In this document: piece after piece, positions 7,761-17,206 of the stretch
How the letters are laid out: every line of letters begins with the position of its first letter
Position numbering within the stretch: position 1 is the first letter of the stretch
Origin: Prevotellaceae bacterium UBA2448
Lineage (GTDB): Bacteria; Bacteroidota; Bacteroidia; Bacteroidales; Bacteroidaceae
Direction of reading: 5' to 3'
Length of the DNA: 44,794 nucleotides
Assembly: GCA_002342585.1 (NCBI GenBank)
Contig: DDQG01000015.1
Location: 89,956-134,749, forward strand
Program-made: the position numbers and the translations under genes
The notes under the pieces: model-generated
The model's input: only the letters and a program-made list of their open reading frames with translations
Database searches by the model: none
What the model was told of the DNA's origin: nothing

Positions 7761-9515
7761 TTATTTAGATGCTTTCAAATCGACTGTTCGATTGAACACA
7801 AGATGATCTGGTGTAGAATCAGGATCTACATTGTAATATCCGATACGCTGGAACTGCAGGTAGTCGAGAGGTTTGCGAGTCTGCAACCATTTTTCTACAT
7901 ATGCTTTCTTAATCTCAAGACTATTAGGATTGAGGAAAGGGCGCATAGCTTCAATACCACGAATATCTCCGTGTTCTTTTGAGTAGTTAGCTACTTCGTC
8001 GCGAGGATTTGCAACAAGCCACAGACGATCGTAGTTGCGTACTTCTGCCTCGAGACAATGATCCTGACTTACCCAATGGATAGTCTTTCCTTTTATCTTC
8101 ATGTTGGAATTAGCCTGACCAGTCTTGGTGTCGGGAACCAATTCTGCACGAACTTCTACAATGTTTCCATTTGCATCTTTTACAATACATTCCTCTGGAT
8201 TCTCCGAACAACGAATGATGTAGGAATTCTTCAGACGAACTTCCTTACCAGGGCCAAGACGGAAGAATTTCTTTGGAGCATCTTCCATGAAGTCTTCACG
8301 TTCAATCCACAGTTTGCGGCTGAACTCAATCTCATGTGTTCCGTCTTCAGGATTTTCCGGGTTGTTCTGTGCTGTGTAAACCTCTGTTTCGCCTTCTGGA
8401 AAATTAGTGATGACAAGGCTAAGTGGGTCGAGTACGGCACTAACACGCTGAGCACGTTTGTTGAGGTCGTCACGAACAGCACTTTCGAAAAGCGACATCT
8501 CGTTGAGAGCATCGAACTTGGTGTAACCAATCTTGTCGATAAAACTGAGGATGCCTTCAGGACTGTAGCCACGACGACGGAATCCGCAGATGGTAGGCAT
8601 ACGAGGGTCGTCCCAACCGTTTACTACTTTTTCGTTTACTAGAACGAGCAGATTACGCTTACTTAATAGAATATGTGTAAGATTGAGTTTGTTGAACTCA
8701 GTCTGTCGTGGACGGTTGTCATCGAGCGGTTTGTCATCCCCACCCTCTATCTTTGCCCAATCGACAAAGAGGTCGTAGAGTGGACGGTGGCTTACGAATT
8801 CGAGTGTACACCAACTATGGGTTACTCCTTCCCAGTAGTCACACTGACCATGAGTGAAGTCGTACATAGGATAAGCATTCCATTTGTTTCCTGTACGCCA
8901 GTGTGGCATATTGAGTACTCGGTACATGATAGGATCGCGGAAGTGCATATTAGGGCTAGCCATATCTATCTTAGCACGAAGCACCATCTTTCCAGGTTCC
9001 ATAGTTCCGCTGTTCATCTGTTCGAAGAGTTTCAGACTCTCTTCGATAGGACGGTCGCGGAAAGGACTGTTGGTTCCGGGCTGAGTAGGTGTGCCTTTCT
9101 GTTCGGCTATTTGTTCGCTAGTCTGTTCATCGACGTAGGCTTTACCCGATTTGATGAGAGCTACAGCGAGGTCCCACAGTTTTTGGAAGTAGTCGGAAGC
9201 ATAGTAGATGTTGCCCCACTTGAAACCAAGCCACTCTATATCACGCTTGATAGCTTCTACATATTCAGTATCTTCCTTCTGTGGATTGGTGTCGTCCATA
9301 CGCAGATTACATACACCTCCGTATTTTTTTGCTAATCCGAAGTCGATAGCGATTGCTTTCGCATGACCTATATGAAGATATCCGTTTGGCTCCGGCGGGA
9401 AACGAGTCTGCATACGTCCTCCGTTCTTACCTTCTGCCAAATCCTTACGCAGTATTTCCTCTACAAAACTAACAGACTCATAGGGCTGTTGTTCGTTGTT
9501 GTTTGCTATATCCAT
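7761..9515 (-). CDS. glnS: Glutaminyl-tRNA synthetase
   Basis: This class I aminoacyl-tRNA synthetase charges tRNA-Gln with glutamine, so the organism has a direct route for Gln-tRNA. Residues 38-51 carry RFPPEPNGYLHIGHAK with the HIGH motif at 48-51. The KMSKS-like loop appears as LLSKRN near residue 290. The C-terminal half matches the two beta-barrel anticodon-binding domains of GlnRS. The length (584 residues) is normal. It starts at ATG 9515 behind a clear minus-strand promoter. Confidence 0.96.
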   Translation of the reverse strand: MDIANNNEQQPYESVSFVEEILRKDLAEGKNGGRMQTRFPPEPNGYLHIGHAKAIAIDFGLAKKYGGVCNLRMDDTNPQKEDTEYVEAIKRDIEWLGFKWGNIYYASDYFQKLWDLAVALIKSGKAYVDEQTSEQIAEQKGTPTQPGTNSPFRDRPIEESLKLFEQMNSGTMEPGKMVLRAKIDMASPNMHFRDPIMYRVLNMPHWRTGNKWNAYPMYDFTHGQCDYWEGVTHSWCTLEFVSHRPLYDLFVDWAKIEGGDDKPLDDNRPRQTEFNKLNLTHILLSKRNLLVLVNEKVVNGWDDPRMPTICGFRRRGYSPEGILSFIDKIGYTKFDALNEMSLFESAVRDDLNKRAQRVSAVLDPLSLVITNFPEGETEVYTAQNNPENPEDGTHEIEFSRKLWIEREDFMEDAPKKFFRLGPGKEVRLKNSYIIRCSENPEECIVKDANGNIVEVRAELVPDTKTGQANSNMKIKGKTIHWVSQDHCLEAEVRNYDRLWLVANPRDEVANYSKEHGDIRGIEAMRPFLNPNSLEIKKAYVEKWLQTRKPLDYLQFQRIGYYNVDPDSTPDHLVFNRTVDLKASK

Positions 9516-9536
9516 TATGTATTGTTATTTTTTTTG

Positions 9537-9544
9537 CAAAGATA
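9537..9544 (-). promoter_or_regulatory. -7 box of the glnS promoter
   Basis: On the minus strand this reads TATCTTTG followed by CA, a full match to TAnnTTTG. It lies about 21 bases upstream of the glnS ATG. A TTTC at the expected -33 distance (20 bases) is a one-mismatch partner. The transcript would cover glnS and the TPR gene. Confidence 0.65.
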
Positions 9545-9586
9545 AATTATTTTTGTGGAAATCGGAAAACTGAAAATGATATTTGA

Positions 9587-11173
9587 CTAATTACGTGTCA
9601 AGAAAATTGAATGGTCAATACATTTTGGCAGTTCTTCCTTGTAGTGAGTCACCATAATAAGGGTTTTGTTAGGACGGGCACAGAAGGTCTCTATCACATC
9701 CTTAACCAAACGACGATTATAGAGGTCTAGTCCGTGAAGCGGTTCATCGAGAATAAGCAATGCTGGGTCTTTGACGAAGGCACGTGCAAGCAAAACCAGT
9801 CGTTGTTCTCCAGAGGAGAGTTTCAGAAATGTAGTATCTGCATGTTCTGCTACTCCGAAGATATTCATCCAGAAAAGGCATCGTTGTCGTGCTTCTGGTG
9901 ACTTAGGTTTTACGTATAGTCCGTTCATGTCGCTTTGTCCCGAAGCTACTATGTCGATAGCTGGAATGTCGCGCTGAAAGGCTCTGTGCATCTCTGGTGA
10001 TATGTAACCGATGTGGCGCTTTATGTCCCATATGCTTTCGCCCGAACCACGTTTATGTCCGAAGAGTGTGATTTGGTTAGCATACGCCTGTGGATTATCA
10101 GCACATACTATGCTGAGAAGGGTTGACTTACCAGAACCGTTTTCACCGGAGAGAGCCCAACGTTCACCATTGCGAACAGTGAGATTGAGGTCTTTCAGTA
10201 TGGTGCGAGTGCCGTATCGGATATTCACATTATTAAATTCAAGGATATTTCCATCTATTGAAGGTGGTTCGGATTCTGAAGGCAAAGCAAGAATTGCAGA
10301 ACGCTTCTCCTCAGAAAGCATCTGAGCAGGAACAGGCGAAACAGACTGACGATAATCTGCAAGGGTCTGTTTTGGCAGAACTGTCATATCACGAACCTGA
10401 TAGACATGAGAGATGAAATTGGGTATATCATCACTTTTAGAGAGTACAAGAATTACGGTTATATTTGTCTCTTCTGTCAGAATATGCAAGAAGTCGTGCA
10501 ACTGCTGACGGGCTCCAGCATCAAGTCCGATGAAAGGGTTATCCATGATGAGCACTCGAGGGTTGGTCATAAGTGTTTTGGTCATCTGAAACTTACGCAA
10601 TTCACCAGAACTGAGCATGATGATATGTTTGTCTTCCAGTATTTCAAGATGGAACATATCATAAAGGCGACGGCGAACTTTCTCCAGTTCTTCATGCATA
10701 GCTTTGCGGTCTGCTTCCTCTTTGGCTAAACGAGCTGCCTCTTCCTCGGCACTCTCGTCGCGAACCAAAAATTTGTCGAAGTTGGTTTTTCGAATGAGTC
10801 CTGTTTCTGCAATACGGAATGATTCGTCGAGCAAGTCTTTCACAAGCGGCGTTTCGTCTATGTCGTTCTGATTCCAACGCTGCTGATAGTAGTAAGTACC
10901 ATCGGTAGTTCCATAGGAATCGCGAAAAGTCATATATTTGATATTGTCGCTTACCATCTTTGCCTTCGACGGACGGAAATCGTACTTCACATCATTCATA
11001 GGCTGAAGAGGATGAGCACCCGTAAGGATGTCAACAAACATACTTTTTCCTCCACCATTCGGACCTACGATAGCTATGTGTTCACCTGCATTTACTTCGA
11101 AATTGATGGGTGTGCGGAATCGGAAAATGGGATTTCTTGCTACTCCATTATGTATTTCTATTACTTTCTGCAT
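9587..11173 (-). CDS. Two-domain ABC ATPase, ModF-like
   Basis: A 528-residue soluble protein with two ABC ATPase domains and no membrane segments. Domain 1 has Walker A GPNGGGKS at residues 37-44, signature LSSGE and Walker B VLIMDNP. The usual glutamate after the Walker B aspartate is Asn, so site 1 may bind but not hydrolyse ATP. Domain 2 has Walker A GENGSGKS, signature LSSGEQR and a canonical LLILDEP. A charged Glu/Lys/Arg helix (about residues 145-175) is inserted in domain 1. The layout matches E. coli ModF/PhrA, a putative molybdate-related or repair ATPase of unknown role. Ribosome-associated ABC-F proteins are less likely because the long inter-domain linker typical of that class is not apparent. 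It has its own promoter at 11197. Confidence 0.8.
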   Translation of the reverse strand: MQKVIEIHNGVARNPIFRFRTPINFEVNAGEHIAIVGPNGGGKSMFVDILTGAHPLQPMNDVKYDFRPSKAKMVSDNIKYMTFRDSYGTTDGTYYYQQRWNQNDIDETPLVKDLLDESFRIAETGLIRKTNFDKFLVRDESAEEEAARLAKEEADRKAMHEELEKVRRRLYDMFHLEILEDKHIIMLSSGELRKFQMTKTLMTNPRVLIMDNPFIGLDAGARQQLHDFLHILTEETNITVILVLSKSDDIPNFISHVYQVRDMTVLPKQTLADYRQSVSPVPAQMLSEEKRSAILALPSESEPPSIDGNILEFNNVNIRYGTRTILKDLNLTVRNGERWALSGENGSGKSTLLSIVCADNPQAYANQITLFGHKRGSGESIWDIKRHIGYISPEMHRAFQRDIPAIDIVASGQSDMNGLYVKPKSPEARQRCLFWMNIFGVAEHADTTFLKLSSGEQRLVLLARAFVKDPALLILDEPLHGLDLYNRRLVKDVIETFCARPNKTLIMVTHYKEELPKCIDHSIFLTRN

Positions 11174-11196
11174 ATTTACATTTGTAATTTATGGTG

Positions 11197-11204
11197 CAAA
11201 GGTA
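11197..11204 (-). promoter_or_regulatory. -7 box for the ModF-like ABC gene
   Basis: The minus strand reads TACCTTTG followed by CA, a full match to the Bacteroidetes -7 consensus, 24 bases before the ATG at 11173. It is back to back with a plus-strand -7 box at 11228-11235, so this is a compact divergent promoter. No -33 TTTG is visible at the right distance. Confidence 0.6.
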
Positions 11205-11227
11205 CGCATGAATTTGTGAAAAATTAT

Positions 11228-11235
11228 TAGCTTTG
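11228..11235 (+). promoter_or_regulatory. -7 box for the DUF5103 operon
   Basis: TAGCTTTG followed by CA fits TAnnTTTG and lies 18 bases upstream of the preferred ATG at 11254, giving a leader of only about ten bases. The presence of this box argues against using the in-frame TTG at 11233, which falls inside it. The -33 element is not evident. Confidence 0.55.
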
Positions 11236-11253
11236 CAGAAATTTATTGATGTA

Positions 11254-12510
11254 ATGAAAAAGCAACTCGTTTTTTTACTGCTTACATTTTTTAGTTTTTT
11301 ACAAATTAGGGTTATTGCTCAAGTGACCACTCCACTTGTGGATAACATAAAAACTCTACAGGCTAAGGTGAACGGTGCCTGGGGCGAACCACCTGTATTG
11401 CTTTTTGGTGGCAGTAACTGGCTGGAGGTTTCGTTCGACGACCTGCAGCATAATTTTGTAAGATATGAATACAATATAATTCATTGTAATGCAGACTGGA
11501 CAGAAAGCGACCTGATTCAGAACGAGTATATGAACGGGTTCAACGGACAAAGGATTGAAGACTATGAAGTGTCGATGAATACTATGATGGATTATAACCA
11601 CTATAAGTTTACTATCCCAAATAATGAAGTGCAACTGAAGCTTTCGGGTAATTATCGTATAGACATAATAAATGACGATAATGACGACGAGCTTGTGGCT
11701 CAAGTGTTTTTCTCAGTTCTTGAACCAAGGGTAAGTGTCAGCATTAAGGTAAGCGGAAATACCGATATAGACACGTGGAATTCACACCAGCAACTTGATT
11801 TTTCCGTAAATTATCAGGGCTATAGGGTGCAGACTCCAGCAGAGGATTTCTATCCTGTCATAATGCAAAACCATCGTTGGGATAATCGTGTGAGTGGCGT
11901 AAAACCTTCGTATCTGAGAAACGGAGAATTGGTTTATACACATAATAAGAGTCTTATTTTCGAAGGCGGAAATGAATATCGACGTTTTGAAATTCTAGAT
12001 GAATACGTGCCGACAATGAGAGTTTTTAAGATGTCGTATAATGCGCCATATTATCATGCCACACTTTTTGACGATGCTCAGCGCTATAGATATCTTTTCG
12101 ATAAAGATCAAGATGGACGCTACTGGATTCGTAATGGTAAGAATGTTAGAAACGAAACAGAAAGCGATTACTTCTATACTCACTTCAAACTGGTTATTCC
12201 ACCTATTGCTGGAGGTGATGTGTATCTGAACGGAGACCTCACTTATGGACTGCTGACAGAAGACAACAAGATGGTTTATAATCCGATTGACCAATGCTAC
12301 GAAATAGTGAAACCTCTGAAGCAAGGTTCGTATAACTATCAGTATTTGTTTGTGTATGACGGAGAAACTACGGGACAGTCCTTACAGGCAGAAGGTAGTT
12401 TTCATGAGACAGAAAACGAATACTGGGTGTACGTTTATCATCGCCCATTCGGAGAGAGATACGACAAACTTGTAGGTTTTCAAAAATATACTTACGTAAT
12501 AAATAATTAA
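11254..12510 (+). CDS. Exported DUF5103-family protein
   Basis: A 418-residue exported protein. The ATG at 11254 gives a clean signal peptide (MKKQLVFLLLTFFSFLQ, cleaved near IAQ). The mature part is beta-rich, with patterns such as PPVLLFGGSNWLEVSFDDL near the N-terminus and VYLNGDLTYGLL near the C-terminus, which I recognise as the DUF5103 family of Bacteroidetes. Function is unknown; the fold resembles carbohydrate-binding or early-set immunoglobulin-like domains. A longer frame from a TTG at 11233 is less likely because that codon overlaps the promoter. The next gene starts on the base after the stop codon, so the two secreted proteins are produced together. Confidence 0.82.
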   Translation: MKKQLVFLLLTFFSFLQIRVIAQVTTPLVDNIKTLQAKVNGAWGEPPVLLFGGSNWLEVSFDDLQHNFVRYEYNIIHCNADWTESDLIQNEYMNGFNGQRIEDYEVSMNTMMDYNHYKFTIPNNEVQLKLSGNYRIDIINDDNDDELVAQVFFSVLEPRVSVSIKVSGNTDIDTWNSHQQLDFSVNYQGYRVQTPAEDFYPVIMQNHRWDNRVSGVKPSYLRNGELVYTHNKSLIFEGGNEYRRFEILDEYVPTMRVFKMSYNAPYYHATLFDDAQRYRYLFDKDQDGRYWIRNGKNVRNETESDYFYTHFKLVIPPIAGGDVYLNGDLTYGLLTEDNKMVYNPIDQCYEIVKPLKQGSYNYQYLFVYDGETTGQSLQAEGSFHETENEYWVYVYHRPFGERYDKLVGFQKYTYVINN

Positions 12511-15327
12511 ATGAAACTCAGATTTCTTTCTATTTTATATATAATGTGTTTCGCAAGTGCTGTTTCTGCGCAAACTCTCGAACAAAAGTTAAATGATTGG
12601 CTAACAACCTTTCAGCGATGGGATGCAGTAATCACTCCACCTACTCTGAAGGATTGCGATATAGACAAGAAAGAGAAGTGTGTAACAATAGTTTTTGGTG
12701 GCGGATTTCAGGAACAGCATTTCACTCCTATTGTTGTTGACTCTATCTATAGCCGTGTTCGTAGTTTTATGCCAGACGAATATAAGAATTACAATCTGAG
12801 TATTGTAACTGAAGGCCATAAGATAGAGGATCTTGTACCAAATTTCTTCCGCAAAGGAAATATTGATAATTCTCGTCTTTGGAATGATTCGTATAAAGGC
12901 GAACCCTGGGTGAAGAATGTATCACGCCCCTACTCTGCCAGTGGTGGACTCGAGGGTTGTCATCTGTCCTTGTGGCAAAGTCATGGTCGCTATTGGAATG
13001 CTAAGAAGTATCAATGGGAATGGCAGAGACCACAACTTTTCTGTACTTGCGAAGATCTCTTCAGTCAGACTTTTGTAATTCCGTATATCATACCTATGTT
13101 GCAGAATGCTGGTGCTGTGGTTTTCACACCGAGAGACCGCGATTGGCAAAATAATGAAGTAATCATAGATAATGATAATCCACAACAAAGCGGTACTTAT
13201 TTTGAGACAGTAAAGAACAAGAAAAACGAATGGAAAGTGTCGCCTATTGCTGGGTTTATGAATAACAAAGAGTTTTATCTGGCTTGCGACACACCTTTCT
13301 GCAGCGGAACAGCCCGATATATTTCCTCTGTTCATACTGAAAACGAAGTATCTGTGGCAGAATGGAGACCGAACATACCTGAGGCAGGACAATATGCTGT
13401 ATATGTTGCTTACCAGTCGTTTGAAAATAGTGTGCCCGATGCACATTACACAGTTTATCATAAAGGGGAAAAGACGGAGTTTCATGTAAACCAACAGATG
13501 GGTGGCAGTACTTGGGTTTATCTTGGCACATTTGAATTTACTCCAGGCATTCATTCTTCCGACAGGATTACTCTGACTAATCAGAGTGCTCATAAAGGTG
13601 TGGTGTCAGCTGATGCAGTTCGTCTCGGAGGTGGCATCAGTAATTTTGCTATATGCGACTCGATTACTGGAATGAAGTATCAGAGTGGATTGCCTCGCTG
13701 GGCTGAAGCAGCGAAGTATTCTACTATGTGGTATGGTTTTCCATATAGTATTCATAGTGGGAAATTTGTAAATGATGATTATAAAAACGATATCAATAGT
13801 CGCAGTACAGCTATCAATTATCTCTCTGGCGGAAGTGTTTATAATCCTGTGCAAGCAGAAGGACGACGAGTGCCTTTGGAACTAAATATTGCTTTCCATA
13901 CAGATGCAGGATTTAGACTGAACGATAAACTTTTTGGTCCACTTGCAATATATATGACAGAATACAATGACGGACTTACCGGTGCTGGATTAGACCGTTA
14001 TGTGTCGAGAGACTTGGCAAGTATGCTGCTCACAAATCTTACTACCGACCTTAAGGGATTTGGGTGGCCAGCACGAAAACTGTGGAATAGAGATTATGGA
14101 GAAGCACGTGAACCACAAATTCCTGCTTGTATTTTGGAATTGTTGTCGCACCAGAATTTCAACGATGTTCGTTTAGGATATGACCCCAAATTCAAGTTCG
14201 ACATGTGTCGTTCTATTTACAAAACTATCGTAAAGTTTGTAGCAAGGGAACATAGTCGTGACTACGTAATACAACCTCTACCTGTAAGTCATTTCTCCGT
14301 CACACTGGACCCTAATCAACAGGCTGCACACCTAAGTTGGCAACCGGTTAATGATCCACTCGAGCCTACTGCTACCCCACAGCGATACATCGTTTATACT
14401 CGAATCGGTACGATGGATTTCGATAATGGAACTGTAGTTAATGGTACTTCGTGCGATATTCCACTTCAACCAGGATTTGTATATTCTTTTAAAGTAGCTG
14501 CACTAAACCGAGGCGGAGAAAGTTTCCCGTCGGAAGTATTAGCAGCAGGGATAGCTCCTGAAAGTCGAGGTACAACCCTTGTTGTCAACGGCTTTACTCG
14601 TTTGGAAGGTCCACAAAGTATTGATACAGAAACTATGCAAGGCTTCGATCTCGACCTCGACCCTGGTGTACAATATGGTAAGTTTGCAGGTTTTTGTGGA
14701 CGTCAGCTCAATTTCAACAAAGAAAATGCTGGAAAATTAAATGAAGAAGGTCTTGGGGTAAGTGGTGACGAATTGGTAGGTAAAGTCGTTATGGGTAATA
14801 CCTTTGACTATGCTGTTGTGCACGGAAAGGCTATCCTTGCTGCAGGTCATTCGTTTGCCTCCATTAGCGAAGCTGCATTCATGAATACTTTTACAACTGC
14901 GGAAGATATCCTTAGCGAATATCCTTTCATGGATATTTATTATGGTGTACAGAAGCGTTTCAATTCCACTACTTCACACCTTATTAGTAAGTATATTGAT
15001 ATGGGCGGAAGGGCTATTATCAGTGGAGCAAATATAGGTGACTACTCTATTACAGACAAGACGATTGCAACAATCAGTGGTTGTGGACTCACATTTGATA
15101 TATGGCGAGAAATGAACGACCGAAGCTACCCTGTTCCTGTTGTAAATGTTCCGCAACCCACAGGAAATGCCTTCGCAATACTTCAGTATAGTAATGGTTA
15201 TGCAGCAGCTATTGCCAGCGATCGTCAACAACGATATATCAAATTAGGATTTCCCCTTGAAAGTATGAAGGATGAATCGCAACTGCAACAACTCGTTACA
15301 GCCTTTATGGCATTCCTGAGGAAATAG
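12511..15327 (+). CDS. Large secreted amidase-like protein with golvesin-like and FN3 domains
   Basis: A 938-residue exported protein with a signal peptide ending in SAQ near residue 21. Residues about 100-250 and 440-590 together resemble a zinc-dependent N-acetylmuramoyl-L-alanine amidase (Amidase_3) fold: WQSHG with H158, AFHTDAG with H463, and a late ILELL with E543 in the catalytic-glutamate position. Residues about 285-375 are a golvesin/xanthan-lyase-like beta domain inserted between the motifs, with a typical ending SADAVRLGGG. Residues about 590-690 form a fibronectin type III domain. The last 240 residues look like an alpha/beta flavodoxin- or amidotransferase-like domain. Relatives are often annotated 'xanthan lyase', which the motifs do not support. 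Peptidoglycan or glycan binding is inferred. It follows the DUF5103 gene directly. Confidence 0.7.
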   Translation: MKLRFLSILYIMCFASAVSAQTLEQKLNDWLTTFQRWDAVITPPTLKDCDIDKKEKCVTIVFGGGFQEQHFTPIVVDSIYSRVRSFMPDEYKNYNLSIVTEGHKIEDLVPNFFRKGNIDNSRLWNDSYKGEPWVKNVSRPYSASGGLEGCHLSLWQSHGRYWNAKKYQWEWQRPQLFCTCEDLFSQTFVIPYIIPMLQNAGAVVFTPRDRDWQNNEVIIDNDNPQQSGTYFETVKNKKNEWKVSPIAGFMNNKEFYLACDTPFCSGTARYISSVHTENEVSVAEWRPNIPEAGQYAVYVAYQSFENSVPDAHYTVYHKGEKTEFHVNQQMGGSTWVYLGTFEFTPGIHSSDRITLTNQSAHKGVVSADAVRLGGGISNFAICDSITGMKYQSGLPRWAEAAKYSTMWYGFPYSIHSGKFVNDDYKNDINSRSTAINYLSGGSVYNPVQAEGRRVPLELNIAFHTDAGFRLNDKLFGPLAIYMTEYNDGLTGAGLDRYVSRDLASMLLTNLTTDLKGFGWPARKLWNRDYGEAREPQIPACILELLSHQNFNDVRLGYDPKFKFDMCRSIYKTIVKFVAREHSRDYVIQPLPVSHFSVTLDPNQQAAHLSWQPVNDPLEPTATPQRYIVYTRIGTMDFDNGTVVNGTSCDIPLQPGFVYSFKVAALNRGGESFPSEVLAAGIAPESRGTTLVVNGFTRLEGPQSIDTETMQGFDLDLDPGVQYGKFAGFCGRQLNFNKENAGKLNEEGLGVSGDELVGKVVMGNTFDYAVVHGKAILAAGHSFASISEAAFMNTFTTAEDILSEYPFMDIYYGVQKRFNSTTSHLISKYIDMGGRAIISGANIGDYSITDKTIATISGCGLTFDIWREMNDRSYPVPVVNVPQPTGNAFAILQYSNGYAAAIASDRQQRYIKLGFPLESMKDESQLQQLVTAFMAFLRK

Positions 15328-15333
15328 TAAAAA

Positions 15334-15361
15334 TTGAAACTTAAAACCAGAAACTTGAAAC
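15334..15361 (+). repeat. Heptamer tandem repeat at the ygiQ start
   Basis: Four consecutive heptamers, TTGAAAC, TTAAAAC, CAGAAAC and TTGAAAC, begin six bases after the preceding stop codon. They overlap the likely start of the radical SAM gene. The period and the position just after a stop match the repeats at 3628, 36593 and 38990. Confidence 0.7.
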
Positions 15362-17205
15362 CTGATTTAAAAAATTTTTTGCCAACAACGAAAAAAGAGT
15401 GCGAACTGCGAGGTTGGGACCAGTTGGACGTAATCCTTTTCTCGGGTGATGCCTATGTGGATCATCCTTCTTTTGGTGCAGCTGTAATTGGAAGAGTACT
15501 CGAGGCAGAGGGCTTGCGTGTAGCTATCGTACCACAACCCGATTGGCACGGCGACTATCGCGATTTCAAGAAATTGGGACGTCCACGACTTTTTTTCGGT
15601 GTCTCACCTGGTTGCATGGATTCAATGGTGAATAAATATACTGCCAACAAACGTCTTCGTAGTGAAGATGCTTATTCGCCAGATGGACGAATAGGACTCC
15701 GTCCAGACTATCCGACGATTGTATATACACAGATTCTGAAACAGCTCTTCCCTGATGTACCGGTGTTAATAGGTGGAATCGAAGCTTCTTTGCGCCGTCT
15801 TACCCACTATGATTATTGGCAAGATAAACTTCTTCCTTCCATTCTCTATACCTCTGGTGCCGACTTGCTTACCTATGGTATGGGAGAAAAAAACAACACC
15901 TCGATAGCTCGCCTTCTTATGGAACAAGACTGCGAAATAGATGTTAGTCTATTCCGTAATCTTATGATGCGATATCCTCAGCAACAAACCGTAATGATTA
16001 TGTCGGAAAAAGAAATACCAAGAGGAATCCGCACAGATGACATTGTTTTGCATAGTCATGAGGAATGTCTTCGAAACAAGCGGGCACAAGCAGAGAATTT
16101 TCGACATATAGAAGAGGAATCCAATAAATATAATGCACAACGAATTTTACAGAAGATAGGTGAACAATGGATTGTCGTAAATCCACCTTATCAACCGATG
16201 AGTCAGAATGAATTAGACCGTTCTTTCGACCTCCCATATACTAGACTTCCCCACCCTAAATATAAGGGTAAACGCATCCCTGCTTACGAAATGATAAAAC
16301 ATAGTGTAACACTTCATCGTGGTTGCTTCGGAGGTTGTGCTTTCTGCACCATATCTGCTCATCAAGGAAAATTCATTACTTCTCGCAGCAAGGAAAGTAT
16401 TCTTCGAGAAGTAGAACAAATCACAAAGATGGAGGATTTTAAAGGATATCTCTCAGATCTAGGCGGACCATCAGCAAATATGTATGCTATGCATGGTAAG
16501 GATCTGAATATCTGTCATAAGTGTAAGCGTCCATCTTGTATTCATCCACAAATTTGCAAAAACCTCAATACAGACCATTCCGGACTTCTTGAAATATATC
16601 ATGCAGTAGATGCAATCAAAGCCGTTAAGAAAAGCTTTATTGGTAGTGGAGTGCGTTATGACCTTCTGCTTCACGATACAGGGAATGATAAAATAAATAC
16701 TGCAAACAGACGTTATACAGAAGAACTTATCACTCGTCACGTTAGTGGACGTCTAAAGGTTGCACCAGAACATACTTCTGATAAAGTATTACAACAAATG
16801 CGAAAACCGCCTTTCAAACTTTTTTACGACTTCAAACGAATCTTTGACGAAACTTGTAGACGTCATGGACTCCGTCAGCAGATTATTCCTTATTTCATAT
16901 CCAGTCACCCTGGTAGTACTGCAGAAGATATGGCAGAACTGGCAATAATTACTAAAGGACTTGATTTCCATTTGGAGCAAGTGCAGGACTTTACTCCTAC
17001 ACCTATGACTGTGGCTACAGAAACTTGGTATACAGGACTACATCCTTATACCCTCGAACCTATTTATTCCGCAAAGACACAACGTGATAAACTTGCTCAA
17101 CGACAGTTCTTCTTTTGGTACAAAAAAGAGGAGCATCAGCGAATCATCGCTGAGCTCCGTCGTATTGATCGTCCCGACTTAATAAAGAAACTATTCGGGA
17201 AGTAA
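15334..17205 (+). CDS. ygiQ: YgiQ-family radical SAM protein
   Basis: A 623-residue cytoplasmic radical S-adenosylmethionine enzyme of the YgiQ (UPF0313) family. The Fe4S4-binding cysteines are C331, C335 and C338 in RGCFGGCAFCT. A second Cys-rich motif follows (CHKCKRPSC...C, near residues 390-405), also typical of the family. The N-terminal part contains the B12-binding-like region with VILFSGDAYVDHPSFG. The reaction is unknown. No ATG is available before the conserved sequence; starts are TTG at 15334 or TTG at 15355. The second is attractive because the first falls in the heptamer repeat and homologues begin only about ten residues before LPTTKKE. The gene probably belongs to the DUF5103 operon and converges with degP, the two stop codons being adjacent. 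Confidence 0.92.
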   Translation: MKLKTRNLKPDLKNFLPTTKKECELRGWDQLDVILFSGDAYVDHPSFGAAVIGRVLEAEGLRVAIVPQPDWHGDYRDFKKLGRPRLFFGVSPGCMDSMVNKYTANKRLRSEDAYSPDGRIGLRPDYPTIVYTQILKQLFPDVPVLIGGIEASLRRLTHYDYWQDKLLPSILYTSGADLLTYGMGEKNNTSIARLLMEQDCEIDVSLFRNLMMRYPQQQTVMIMSEKEIPRGIRTDDIVLHSHEECLRNKRAQAENFRHIEEESNKYNAQRILQKIGEQWIVVNPPYQPMSQNELDRSFDLPYTRLPHPKYKGKRIPAYEMIKHSVTLHRGCFGGCAFCTISAHQGKFITSRSKESILREVEQITKMEDFKGYLSDLGGPSANMYAMHGKDLNICHKCKRPSCIHPQICKNLNTDHSGLLEIYHAVDAIKAVKKSFIGSGVRYDLLLHDTGNDKINTANRRYTEELITRHVSGRLKVAPEHTSDKVLQQMRKPPFKLFYDFKRIFDETCRRHGLRQQIIPYFISSHPGSTAEDMAELAIITKGLDFHLEQVQDFTPTPMTVATETWYTGLHPYTLEPIYSAKTQRDKLAQRQFFFWYKKEEHQRIIAELRRIDRPDLIKKLFGK

Positions 17206-17206
17206 A

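Noticed and set aside
11233..11253. TTG start for the DUF5103 protein
   Set aside because: The codon lies in the -7 box TAGCTTTG; ATG 11254 gives a better signal peptide.
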